In this document: in pieces, positions 23,114 to 32,901 of the stretch
Layout of the letters: each line of letters opens with the position of its first letter
Numbering within the stretch: position 1 is the stretch's first letter
Program-made: the position numbers and the translations under genes
Source of the DNA: Siderastrea siderea
Lineage: Eukaryota; Cnidaria; Anthozoa; Scleractinia; Rhizangiidae
NCBI GenBank assembly: GCA_964030785.1
Contig: OZ034974.1
Location: forward strand, 47,560,003 to 47,624,002
Direction of reading: 5' to 3'
DNA: 64,000 nucleotides
Notes under the pieces: generated by a model
Told to the model about the DNA's origin: nothing
The model's database searches: none
The model's input: the letters and a program-made list of their open reading frames with translations, nothing else

Positions 23114-24363
23114 ATTTTTTGCGGCGAAATCAATCTTTTTTCGTTGGTTTTGTAGGGACAAATGTGGCGTTTAGTGTGCAAAGTAAATAAGGTCAGCTAA
23201 CACTTTTGAAATTTTGGAGTTAAGTTCCCGTCCTGTCCCCTTAATATTTTGTGCGACTTAAATTTTCAGCTAAAGAATTCGAACAGATCATATTGGGATA
23301 GATGAGACAAATATCAGAAAACAGAAAATTTTAGTATTTTTCTTAAATTACTCTTTGGGTGGCCGGAAAATTCTACAATTTTATAAAAGAACATTGGTTG
23401 CTTGAAATGCTGGGCGAGTGTTAAACTCCAGTTTTTCATCACAGTTCATGATCAGTACAGTCTCAGATTCTGGGGCGGTTAAGGCCTTCTGATATCAGAT
23501 ACTCGACCGAAATGATCCGTTGTTTCCCTTGGATTTTCTTCGTAACTAAGTGGATTTTTCGATTTACTTGAATGCTAAAATTGGCGTCATCGAATAACGT
23601 TACGGTGTGTAGAAAACTATATTTACACTGATGTTACCTTGACAGTAAATACGTGAAGTTGCGGGTAAAGTCACTTGCTCAACTGAGTCTGTCGGGACGT
23701 CAAAACTCAACGGCGAGCGAAACGCTGAAAAGAGAAAACATGCCCTCAATACACGGGAAAATGACATCCAGTAGTTCAGCTCACGGGCGGTTTACTTTTG
23801 CCACCAGTTTACCGAAAATAGTGTAGCTATTATACGCTCACTTTAGGCAAAATTAAGTGTTCTCTCATTGTAGCAAGGATATGGTTGGTAGACGTTGTGC
23901 AAAGAATGTGATCTAGTAGAAAACGTTTTGCAGTTATCTGGATAATTTTTCGTGCAGAAATCCTAGGTCCATCGTTAAAAATACTAAAAAAGTGTAGACA
24001 AAAGTTTGAAAGAAGTGACAACACAATTTCCCGCTCGAAATTAAAGGACGGCTTACTCAGCTTATTGGAGGTGCTGCACTGAGAACGTTGCTATATTTTC
24101 ATGCAAACACGAACAAAGCGTCTTTGAGTCCATGCGGATTTTCGGAGACATTTAGTTTTGCTCTTGACAGGAGCTGACACAAAGTAAAGAAAAGAGTTGG
24201 AAAGAAGTAGCAAATAATAAAATATCTGATGAAACGTCTCATTATTCGCAGCAGGAAAAGACAACGAATAACTGTAGGAGTTGGATTAAGATTGAATGCA
24301 CAATGGACGAAAAATGACGAGAATTTCCTAGTTTTGGTTTTAGTTTTTCTTGCGAAAACTGAC
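23105..24363. repeat. 1.3-kb repeat unit, copy b
   Basis: Second direct copy of the unit at 18480-19765, in the same orientation. It shares gttggttttgtagggacaaatgtgg near its start and ttgcgaaaactgac at its end. It is followed by a diverged copy of 22368-22430 (ttaaagtttctcaataacc), which shows that the repeated unit is longer (about 2 kb) and tandem. Confidence 0.7.
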
Positions 24364-24950
24364 TTAAAGTTTCTCAATAACCTAAGAATGTGAAGCTAAC
24401 AGTTTGATTGATCTGTTTCGATTATTTAGCTGATTTCCCTTGGAGGTTCAAGTTATCAGGAGTCAACTGTTAACTCTCTGTATTATCATAATGAAATTTC
24501 CTAAAGAAATTCAATCTCTTATTTCCAGAGGCTAAAACCTTCCTAAGTTGATAAAAGTATTGTAAACTTTCTTGCCTCCGACATGTTTTATGAACTCCTA
24601 ACCCCTCCAATTTGGTGTTGGGTGCATAATAGAGCTTTGTTTCTCAAACAAAGGCAGCGTCTTGTTATTTTATTTATTTATTCATTTATATAACTATTTA
24701 TTAAAACTTTAGAGATTTCCCCGTTATTAGCTTTTATTATTTCGAAATTTTTAATTCTTACAATAGTATTTTATATTTTTTAGAGAAGATTAGTATTTTC
24801 TATAATATATTTTTTGTTATTAGTTTATTATTATTTGTGTATTTATAGCGGAAGAGCCCCTTTGGGAGCTATAATAAAGTATGTATGTATGTATGTATGT
24901 ATTTATTTATTTATTTTCGACAACAAGCTCCTATCTTTTTTTCCTCCCAG
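24364..24950. other. AT-rich stretch with retroelement tail
   Basis: No gene. At 24849-24880 the words cggaagagcccctttgggag and taataaagtatg are followed by (GTAT)n and (TTTA)n up to about 24915. This resembles the 3' end of a non-LTR element. It ends at the polypyrimidine tract and CAG that precede the kelch exon; I cannot find the missing first half of the BTB domain here. Confidence 0.5.
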
Positions 24951-26891
24951 GTGGAGATCAAGGAAGTTGATTTTGTTTCAGTGCAAACCCTCATAAACTT
25001 TGCTTACACTGCACAGCTAACTATTACAGATTCCAATGTGCAGAACTTGTTCCTGGCAACAGATTTGCTCCAGTTTAAATGGGTCAGGGATTCTTGTGTC
25101 CAGTTCATAATGCAGCAGATTGACATTGCAAATTGCCTTGGTGTCAGAGCACTTGCGGAGAGGCACTCTTGTAAGGCAATGTATGAAGCAGCTACTCGTT
25201 ACGTCATGGAGAACTTCAGTAAAGTGACCCAGACAGAAGATTTTCAAATCCTTAGCGCCAGTGAAGTAATTGAGCTGATAAGTCGTAATGAAGTCAAGGT
25301 TTGTAACGAAATGGAAGTATTTGATGCCCGCATTGCTTGGATTGAATATAACACTGAAAACCGGAAACATCATGTATCAGAGTTTTTGAAAGCCATCAGA
25401 TTGCCTTTTATTCCAGTGAAAAAACTGCAGAAAGATGTGGCTGGGCATCCGTTGGTCAAAAATGATATCTACAGCCGTGACATTGTGGAAGAAGCTGTAA
25501 CATTTCATTTTGAGCATGCTGGGATGCAAATGCGGCACAGCTATGCCGAAACAATTTACGTACTGGGCGGAGAAACTTCATTTATGAAAGAGGTGAAAAG
25601 TGTTGAGCGGGATAACTGTGAGAGCATGCAGTGGGAGGTAGTGAAATCCATGACTGAAGCTCGGGCATCATTCACTGTAGCAACGTTACAAGACAAACTT
25701 TATGTGATTAGAGGATATCGTAGAGGAAGGAAGTTGAACTCTATGGAATGTTACGACCCAGTACATCAGACTCAAACTTTAGAAGCACCTTAGGTGACTC
25801 CAAAACTGACTCTGGGAGTGAAAGGGTTAAAGTGTAACCATTCAAATCAAAGCTATTGAGTGGTACTTTGCTGGTGCAGCTGCTGCACGAGCTGGTTCTA
25901 ACTTTTAAGTTTGTGGATGAGACCAAAATGATAGCTGAACGTTGAGACATTCTTTATTGCCCTTCAGTCTTTAATCTCAGTCATTGCAAGGTAGTTCCAT
26001 CTTCTAAGTCTGTGAATGATGTCCTAAGGTGTGATCATTCAAATTAAAGCTATTGAGCAGTACTTTCCTGTGGTGCTGTTTGTTATGTTGTAGAAGGTGG
26101 TTCAAATTTTGAGTCTGTGGATGAAATCCAAAAGTGTGACCACTCAAATAAAAGCAATTAACCAAGGATCACTTTCTGTACGATGTGGTGCTGGCTGTTT
26201 TCATTTTTAACAAAATAATTGATCTAACGAAGGTTCACATTTTCCTTTTTTCTCTTTATCATCAGCAATATAATTGTCATTGTTTTTTTTTTCTCAGCTA
26301 TGTTGAGCGATATTCACCTGTTACAGAGTGCTGGCAGGTAGTGTCCAACATGCACCGTCAGAGGCGCCGTTTTTCTCTGGCTGTGCTGGGAAGCCACATC
26401 TATGCAGTAGGTGGATTTGATGACAATAGAGGAGATTTAAAGCATGTGGAATACTATGATTCAAGCTCTAACACTTGGACAGAAGTGAAACCCATGCAAT
26501 GTTGCCGTTATGACTTTGGAGCAGTTCCATTGTCGGGGTATCTTTATGCTGTGGGTGGGGCCAATGGACGCAGGGGCTCATTAAACACAGTTGAGCGATT
26601 TGATCCTTGCACAAATGAATGGTCCATGGTTGCTTCATTGAAGCATTGCAGAGGGGGAGTGTCCGTTGCTGTACACTGTGGGAAAATTTTGCTATAAATG
26701 GAATGAACGAGTACATGTCGATAGTGGATTCCACGGAGAGTTATGATGAAGTGCAAGACAAGTGGAGCAGTCCTTCAGCCTGTACACACACGGCACGGTT
26801 TAGTGCAGCTGCCATTGTCTACCGGCCTGTCATGCCTCTGCATGTTAAGAACATGCATCACAACGGGTCACATTGTCACGAGCAACGGTAA
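24951..26891 (+). pseudogene. BTB-BACK-kelch (KLHL-type) gene, partial and probably decayed
   Basis: KLHL proteins are substrate adaptors for cullin-3 ubiquitin ligases. The first exon (24951 to about 25792) begins after ttcctcccag, inside the BTB domain (VSVQTLINFAYTAQLTI). It then gives a BACK domain (NCLGVRALAERHSC...) and two kelch strands (IYVLGGE and a degraded LYVIRGY), stopping at TAG 25791. The second exon starts after ttctcag at 26298 with VERYSPVTECW, then YAVGGFDD, YAVGGANG and AINGMNE blades. A frameshift near 26688, one T short in a T run, breaks the last blade; the other frame continues to 26891. The front half of BTB and about one blade between the exons are missing. The retained intron argues against a processed copy. 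It may be a gene with unrecognised exons, but the stop and the frameshift suggest a pseudogene. Confidence 0.7.
25800..26165. mobile_element. MITE with CCCTTTCACTCCCAGAGTC ends (in kelch intron)
   Basis: The end gactctgggagtgaaaggg followed by ttaa matches, inverted, the start of the element at 50451. The body repeats words such as tgtgaccattcaaat, aaagctattgag and gagtctgtggatgaaatcc two or three times, as in that element. The second terminus is not clear here. Confidence 0.55.
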
Positions 26892-27900
26892 CAGGAGTAC
26901 ACATGCATCTGACATGCATTCAATGCCAAGAATAAATTAAATCTCACATAGTGCATGTAACTTAGCAACAATCTAACCTGTATTAGAGGCGTGCAGTGGT
27001 CTGTGAAAATGAGTAGTCTTGGCAAATTTTCTCTGAGTCTGAAATCTCGGCATTTTAGAGTACAGTCTCAGAATCAGGGCTTCTCAAGAGATGACCTCAT
27101 TCAAATTAATTATTGTGGGTGAGCGTAGTCTGAAACGCTGTTGACCACTTGGTAAATTTCTACCCAAGTCAGAGTGGTCTATGAGCTACACCCTGTATTT
27201 CAAAAGCATTTGAGGGAAGCTTTTGAACTAGTTTTTGTACTTTCTCAGCTCGAAATTTTCCACCAGTGAGTGAACATTGGGCACAAATTTGACAGAAAAG
27301 TAAACCCTTGGGCTCAGATTTTTAATCAGGGGTCTTGAGCCGCATCTTCATGAGTTTCAGATTTTACTCAGTCTACTAACCCCCTTGTGTTAAACGGTCA
27401 CACTTGGGGATTGGTTTACTGGCCACAGCACACCTTAATTGGTTTTGATGTGGAGGTTAAACTCACACAAGAGCAATTCACTTTGGCATCAAAAGATTTT
27501 GTTAGTTGTTTTTCTCTTGGTTCCTCTCTTGGTTTGTGAAAGTAATCATCTGATAACCATCAAGGCCATACTTGGAATGGCCTTGATGGTTATAACAAAT
27601 TTAGACTCTGTAACAGGCATGTTATCCAGCTTCTGTTAGTTATCAACGGGAGAAATTTCCAAAACTGTTTTTAACTCATTGCCTTAATGGGGGGTGACTG
27701 CTTAGAACAGGTTTGGCTTTATTTTAGCTGCATGTACTTAAAATGTACATTATTGTAAATATCAAAATGATTAGGAGTCATCCAAAACAGTAGACACTGC
27801 ACTGTGAGCAAGTTGTAGCTTTGATTTACATGAGCAAGCTGGGGTGGTAGGCTTTCATAAGCATGTTGTCTCCAACAAAGTGTACCATCTAAATTGGCCC
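26892..27900. other. Intergenic, no gene seen
   Basis: Only short open frames. The one notable structure is the perfect hairpin at 27553-27593. Confidence 0.4.
27553..27593. repeat. Perfect 17-bp stem hairpin
   Basis: The arm ataaccatcaaggccat pairs perfectly with atggccttgatggttat around a 7-nt loop (acttgga). It is short for a microRNA precursor of the usual animal type but could be transcribed; it may also be a MITE remnant. Confidence 0.7.
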
Positions 27901-27904
27901 TTAG

Positions 27905-28128
27905 AAGCTGCGTTCAGACCAAGTGAATAGTAATTGTGACGAAAATGAAATTTCTTTTTACATCATCACTACTTGTTCAAGCTTTCAAGTGATGAGAATA
28001 AAGGAAATGATCACCAATGATAAAATGTCTCGATATTTAGACAAATTCTCCTTACCAGTTCTATAAGAAATGTATGGAGAGCAGTAAGGAGAATATGCAT
28101 TTTCATTTCAGGGCTTAGAGTGTTAATA
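27905..28128. mobile_element. Degraded MITE, CCCTTTAAGCCCTGA family
   Basis: Shares the words gacaaattctccttac, ataagaaatgtatggag, agtaaggagaatatgcat and cagggctta with the elements at 32663, 50065, 51185 and 55270. The left end is degraded. Confidence 0.6.
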
Positions 28129-30455
28129 TAATTATTTATAATATAGTTTACATGTTTTCACTGAAATTGAGTTTGCCTACCGTGCCCTGTTAGAGTATAT
28201 TTTTATTTGAAGAAGGTCGCCGTAAGAGCAAAGTCTCTCAGTAAGCTGGCTGTAGAACTGTCTACCAAGAGGAGAGTCAAACATTGATTCGTGGGATCAT
28301 TATTTCAACTTTTATAAGTTGTGGAGCTAACATACAATGTTTGAACTTTCAAATGCAAGTAGCAAATATTTCCTGAGTGAGAATTTTCAAACATTCGTGG
28401 GATTTGTATGTAAGCATATACCTGGAAGTGCATGCTGTTGGTACAGACAAACCACATTATTTTGGGAAAGCCTAAGAAAATGTGTGGGGGAAACCTGTGA
28501 TGGATTAGCATCCCATCTGGGGAGGGGCAGGTTTAGAAGTTTCTTGATGCTACAGTAACCTAGTTAAGCTCTTAGCACTACCCAGGGTACCTCTGCGGAG
28601 GAGAGATCCTGGGAGCGATGTCACGTTTTCCTAAGCAATTCTGCTAATCAAAAATGCCAACAAGTATACATTTAACTTAATGTCACATGCGATGACCTTC
28701 CCAAATGAATTTGATGTTTTGCGACCAATAAAATGACAACTAAAAAAAGCTAACAATCACTGTAAATAAACTGGACGTTTTTTTGTGCGACTTTCCTCTC
28801 TGTCATAGTTGAGGAAAATCAACCAATGAACATGAGAGAAGTTTGAGAGAAAGAGAGAAGTCAGAGAAGTTTGTGGAAAGAATTTATTGACCATAAAAAT
28901 GCCCTGGTGGCAGGCAGAAATAAAGCGCAACTTTACAGCCATCAAGACTTGTGTCTTGCGGTATTTTCTAACAGAAATTTGTGCACGAAACTCGTACCGA
29001 AACAGTTGTTAATCCTTCGTCGTTTTCTGCAATTCGCTACAAAGAAATGTACAAACACGCGCAGAACTATTACTTTGCTAATTAAACTTGATTTGCAGAG
29101 ACTGCAAAGAAATGTGCCCACTGGGACCTTTTTGAATAAGAGGTTGGGCTTGTGCTACGATGAAAATAACATTGCGCGTACTCTTATAATTAAGAACTCG
29201 GACAACTCGGACGGGCAAATATCATAAGGCACCTTAGAAGAATTACCCAAAACTGATCGTGGCTAGTTTTGTTCTCCCTCTCCGTTCAAAGCCGTAATGC
29301 GATATATATAGTAATGCGAATCGATGCGCGGAGCACAGAGCGCGAGAAAAAAAAATCCCGGTCACCCTGCCTTGTGATCGTCCATTCTTTCTTTTCGAAT
29401 CGGGGGGGCACGCGACGAGAAAATTTTATCAAAATACTTGAAAAATCATTTTCTACTTTCTCAGATTGTTTCCAAGCTTTTTAAAGGCACTTGTGTAAGC
29501 TTATATACAGGTTGATCTGTTAGGAGTTTCAAGCTAAAAACTTTGGCTACAGAACATTTTAGGATACAAAATCCTATCCCCCGAATTTGTGAGCTGGTGA
29601 TAGCTCTCCACAAATGCTAGCTGTCCTTACGAAAGTCCGAGTAGAAGAAATCTGTAGTTTTCACTGCAATTAAATATGAATATCTCAGGCGATTTAGGCC
29701 TCCCGAACAGCTATTCCCCGAAACGAACCGTTGCGTGCACCAGTCGGATAGGAGCATTTCATGTCGAGGAAAGCTCCCGTTTTGATCGCATCGTATTGTT
29801 GAGTAAAAAAGTGGAAAGTGTTAGTAAACTGCGAATGAAAAGAGTCATAAGTTCGCACGTCAAAAGATAGTACACATACATACAAGACTTTATTGACTTT
29901 GTCTTCTATGTTGGTTATATGATTGTGAGATATTAAACAAGCAAATGACCGATTTAAACGGTACAACTTTTGCTTTTGTCTGTAGTAAGGAACTTGCTTA
30001 TGCCATGTCTACAACATACTCAAATCAGATAACTTGCTTGGGATCTAAGACGATTTTAGCACTCAGTGCGAAAACGTGTGTAAATTTTCCAGGGTTCTGA
30101 AAACCTCTCGACAAGTATATGGGTTTTGACAAGTCATCAACACAAAAAATGTAAAGCATGTACACAACTTTTTGGGAGAAGTGCAAGTGTTACATGACTG
30201 CGACTGAAAAAACGGCTTCGAAAGCTTAAAGTACTTTCTACTGTCCGTGCGTTCACATTTCTAATTATCCTTTGGACACGAAGACCAGGGACAACAAAAC
30301 CTCACGGGTTATTCCGCTGCACTACTGAGTGGTTATTCAACAGTTGCAAGAAAAAGTTATACCAGTTAGATCAGTCTTCATATGAATCTCACTTAGAAGT
30401 TACGGATATCGTTACATTTTTCAGTGGTGCAACTTATATTATAGCAGTTGTAATT
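28129..30455. other. Intergenic, no gene seen
   Basis: No recognisable coding sequence; the longest frame (28871-29227, 118 codons) resembles nothing I know. The part at 28480-28590 (tgtgatggattagcatccc, atgctacagtaacc) is the 3' half of the SINE family seen at 56350. The part at 29870-29960 looks like a reversed retroelement tail. Confidence 0.4.
28480..28590 (+). mobile_element. SINE 3' fragment
   Basis: The block cctgtgatggattagcatcc ... tcttgatgctacagtaacc matches cctgcgatggacaagcatcc ... tgcttcatgctacagaaacc of the fuller SINE at 56350-56640. The tRNA-like head is missing, as expected for 5' truncation. Confidence 0.55.
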
Positions 30456-30601
30456 TAGCCTGCGTAGCAGTCGTTTCCGTTTCCTTTTAGCTAAGCGGGT
30501 TACGCGAGAGGGCATGGGGCGCAAAGAAGCAAAAAAATTAGCAGCGGGGGGTGGGTGGGGTATGGTGGGGGGGCTCACGGAAACGACTGCTCCGCAGGCT
30601 A
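30456..30601. mobile_element. 146-bp TAGCC...GGCTA MITE
   Basis: The left end tagcctgcgtagcagtcg and its continuation tttccgt mirror acggaaacgactgctccgcaggcta at the right. Flanking 9-mers gttgtaatt (30447-30455) and gtagcaatt (30602-30610) agree at 7 of 9. The centre is G-rich (ggggggtgggtgggg). It belongs to the same family as the elements at 14125 and 14760. Confidence 0.8.
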
Positions 30602-31247
30602 GTAGCAATTTTATCACGAACGCACTTCAGTGTACCATTTTCGTCATAATTATTTTGTCCCTGCAATTTCTAGTTGGGCTTTTATTTATAATAATTACGT
30701 CAGACTGGATATATAGCAAGAACCAATTTGATTTCTTTCAACGAATTAAGGAAAAGAGCAATGTCTTTAACTGCTAACAAAACCGATCTTGGATCAAAAC
30801 CTGCAAATTAGAATATTTTCTGTGACTGTGACATGACGAGAAGCACTAAACTGAAACAATCTTCGTGCCTAGGAAACACTCTTTCTTCCTTTATTAATCA
30901 CGAATCGACTGATCGATGCAAAGCAAATAAAGAAAATGATCTTTTTAGAGATTAACAGCTTTTTGCAAATACATTTCAATAACTGATGACAAAATCACAA
31001 GCCAGATGAAAGTACACACTTGTTTGAACCAAGCACCCCCTAGAAATTGAAGGACAAGAAACTGTTCGTTTGATGTGTATATATTACAGTTACTTACAAT
31101 TGTTTTGATTTATTTGAAAGAAACGCCCATGATAGGTGTGTAAAAAACGAGTTTTCTTTACAGGGGCGTTAAAAACAGCAAATGAATTTTCATGTCAATA
31201 GATCTACGGGTATAGGGGCTCAAACAAATACAACACAATACAATACA
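30602..31247. repeat. Intergenic, then paralogous block copy 2
   Basis: No gene. From about 30885 the sequence aligns with the start of the window (45-330), marking the outer end of the second segment copy. Confidence 0.6.
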
Positions 31248-31789
31248 TTACCGTACCCAAATTGTGAATTAGCCAATCAGAAGCCTTGTTTACTGTCATG
31301 ATTTTCTACGATATCAAGTCACTGACCTGATATCCTACGATATCATGGACAGTTTGTGAAACTCGCATTTTTTTTGCAGACTTTAGAGGCGAAAATTACA
31401 ACAGAAATACAACGAAACGTAAAACTATTACATTTGTTAAACGAGAAAGTAATTTGTTTAACGGTAAGAGAGGGGAAAAAATACAATTTCGCGCCAAAAT
31501 TGGAAGCGGCTACACTGGCGGGCGCTCGCGTGAACTTTACGGACAGCGCTGAAACATTTTTGGTTTCAAAATGGAGCCGGATTTTCCAAATTTCTTTCTT
31601 AACTTGGACTTCCAAGATTCAGAAAATGAAACTCCAAACAAAAGAATTAAATAAAATGGCAGATGAGGAGTTAGAGAAGAGTATTGACGACCAGAAAAGT
31701 GTAAATACGTGTCGCTTTACAACGCCTGACTGATCACGGTAACTGAAAAAAAAAAACGCCGGGTTTTAGGACGAATTTGGGTACGGTAA
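31248..31789. mobile_element. Element with TTACCGTACCCAAATT ends and ORF stub
   Basis: The left end ttaccgtacccaaatt and right end aatttgggtacggtaa are perfect inverted repeats, 540 bp apart; the first copy of the segment lacks it. Near the right end, two adjacent frames encode MEPDFPNFFLNLDFQDSEN and then MADEELEKSIDDQKSVNT. That style of acidic leader plus D..KSVNT resembles the N-terminus of Crypton/ZMYM2-like recombinase proteins common in cnidarian genomes. This is a weak resemblance from memory. The frames are interrupted, so nothing functional is encoded. Confidence 0.5.
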
Positions 31790-31960
31790 ATACCTAATTG
31801 CACCTTTTTTGGTACGCTTCGGCAGCATATCAAACTCGTTTGGTCTCACCATGGGTATTTTGGCTCGACTGCGTCTCGCCAAAATACGAACCATGGCTCG
31901 ACCAAACTCGCCTGATATGCCGCCGAAGCGTACCAAAAAGGTACGATTAGGTATAAATAC
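31787..31960. mobile_element. Palindromic MITE, ~170 bp
   Basis: The sequence folds into one long hairpin: accttttttggtacgcttcgg pairs with ccgaagcgtaccaaaaaggt, and catatcaaactcg, ccatgg and tattttggc continue the stem. It touches the right end of the neighbouring element. A reversed retroelement tail (aatacaacaatacaataatc) follows. Confidence 0.7.
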
Positions 31961-32339
31961 AATACAACAATACAATAATCTTTATTTACCCAAGGTCAAT
32001 TCATCAGCTATGATACATTATTAAGTAAACTAACAAACTACGTCTAATCTAAATTAATGATTAAAAACATATGGTAAGAACTATAATCAAAAGCTGCTTT
32101 CCACGAATGCCGTGCCTTAAAAATCAATAGATCGTTTTCACTCACGTGGTCAGCAGCTATGCAAATTTCTCGGAACAAAAGAAGGTTTTTGCATGAGAAA
32201 AGTTTTCAATCCCCACAGGATTTTCTTGGTACACCAACATGGCCGCTGTTTCATTGTTTTGGAACACATATGTGGCCGCCGTGACGTCATGTGAAAACGA
32301 TCTATTGTTTGAATTGCTTGAGCGACTTTGCTTGCCTTA

Positions 32340-32640
32340 CTTCGCAGGGCAGACTGTTCCCCCGCTCTAGAAGTACAGGGCCCATTGGAATGTCTTCCTC
32401 CCCGGAAGTGGGAGCTGTATCGAATTCCCCCTCCTTAGAGGTGTCGGGGCCTATACAATGTCCCCCCAGTAGAGCGGTTTGTAGGGGGTGTAGGGGCCCA
32501 TGAAAGGGGTGTAGGGGTGTAGGGGCCCATGAAAGGGGTGTAGGGGTGTAGGGGCCCATGAAAGTCCCTCTGAAAGGGGGTGCAGGGGATGATCAGATTG
32601 GTTACGTTAATAGGGAGAGAAGTTCTCTCTCGATTGATAT
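32340..32640. repeat. Paralogous block copy 2 with G-rich minisatellite
   Basis: Aligns with 395-700. It differs in carrying a three-copy, 29-bp tandem repeat (cccatgaaaggggtgtaggg core) at about 32485-32570. Copy 1 has only one unit. Confidence 0.75.
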
Positions 32641-32662
32641 CGTGTTTTTAAGTCACTTTTAA

Positions 32663-32867
32663 CCCTTTATACCCTAAGCCCCGATGAAAATGAAATTTCT
32701 CTTTACTACTTCACTACTTGTTTGAATATTCCAGTGACAAGAATAAAGAAAGTGATCACTGAGGATGGGATGTCTTGATGTTTAGACAAATTCTCCTTAC
32801 TAGTGTCATAAGAAATGTATGGAGATCAGTAATGAGAATATGCATTTTTATATCAGGGCTTAAAGGG
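32663..32867. mobile_element. 205-bp MITE, TTAA target, CCCTTTA...TAAAGGG ends
   Basis: TTAA flanks both sides (32659-32662 and 32868-32871). The ends are ccctttataccctaagcc and ggcttaaaggg. The paralogous copy has the empty site gtcacttttaaag at 3175-3187, so this insertion followed the duplication. It inserted just beyond the GPCR stop codon of copy 2. Relatives lie at 27905, 50065, 51185 and 55270. Confidence 0.85.
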
Positions 32868-32901
32868 TTAAAGTGCGTCTCCGAGCGGATTAAAATTATA
32901 C

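Noticed and set aside
22973..23161. Arginine/lysine-rich 62-codon minus-strand frame, repeated at 40317-40505
   Set aside because: It is the translation of MITE termini that are common in such genomes, present in both paralogs only because of the segmental duplication.
18480..24363. LTR retrotransposon with 1.3-kb LTRs
   Set aside because: No TG...CA ends, no primer-binding site, no gag/pol frame between the units, and the flanking sequence also repeats in tandem.
28871..29227. 118-codon plus-strand frame as a gene
   Set aside because: No domain, no splice context and no second copy; length is within chance for this composition.
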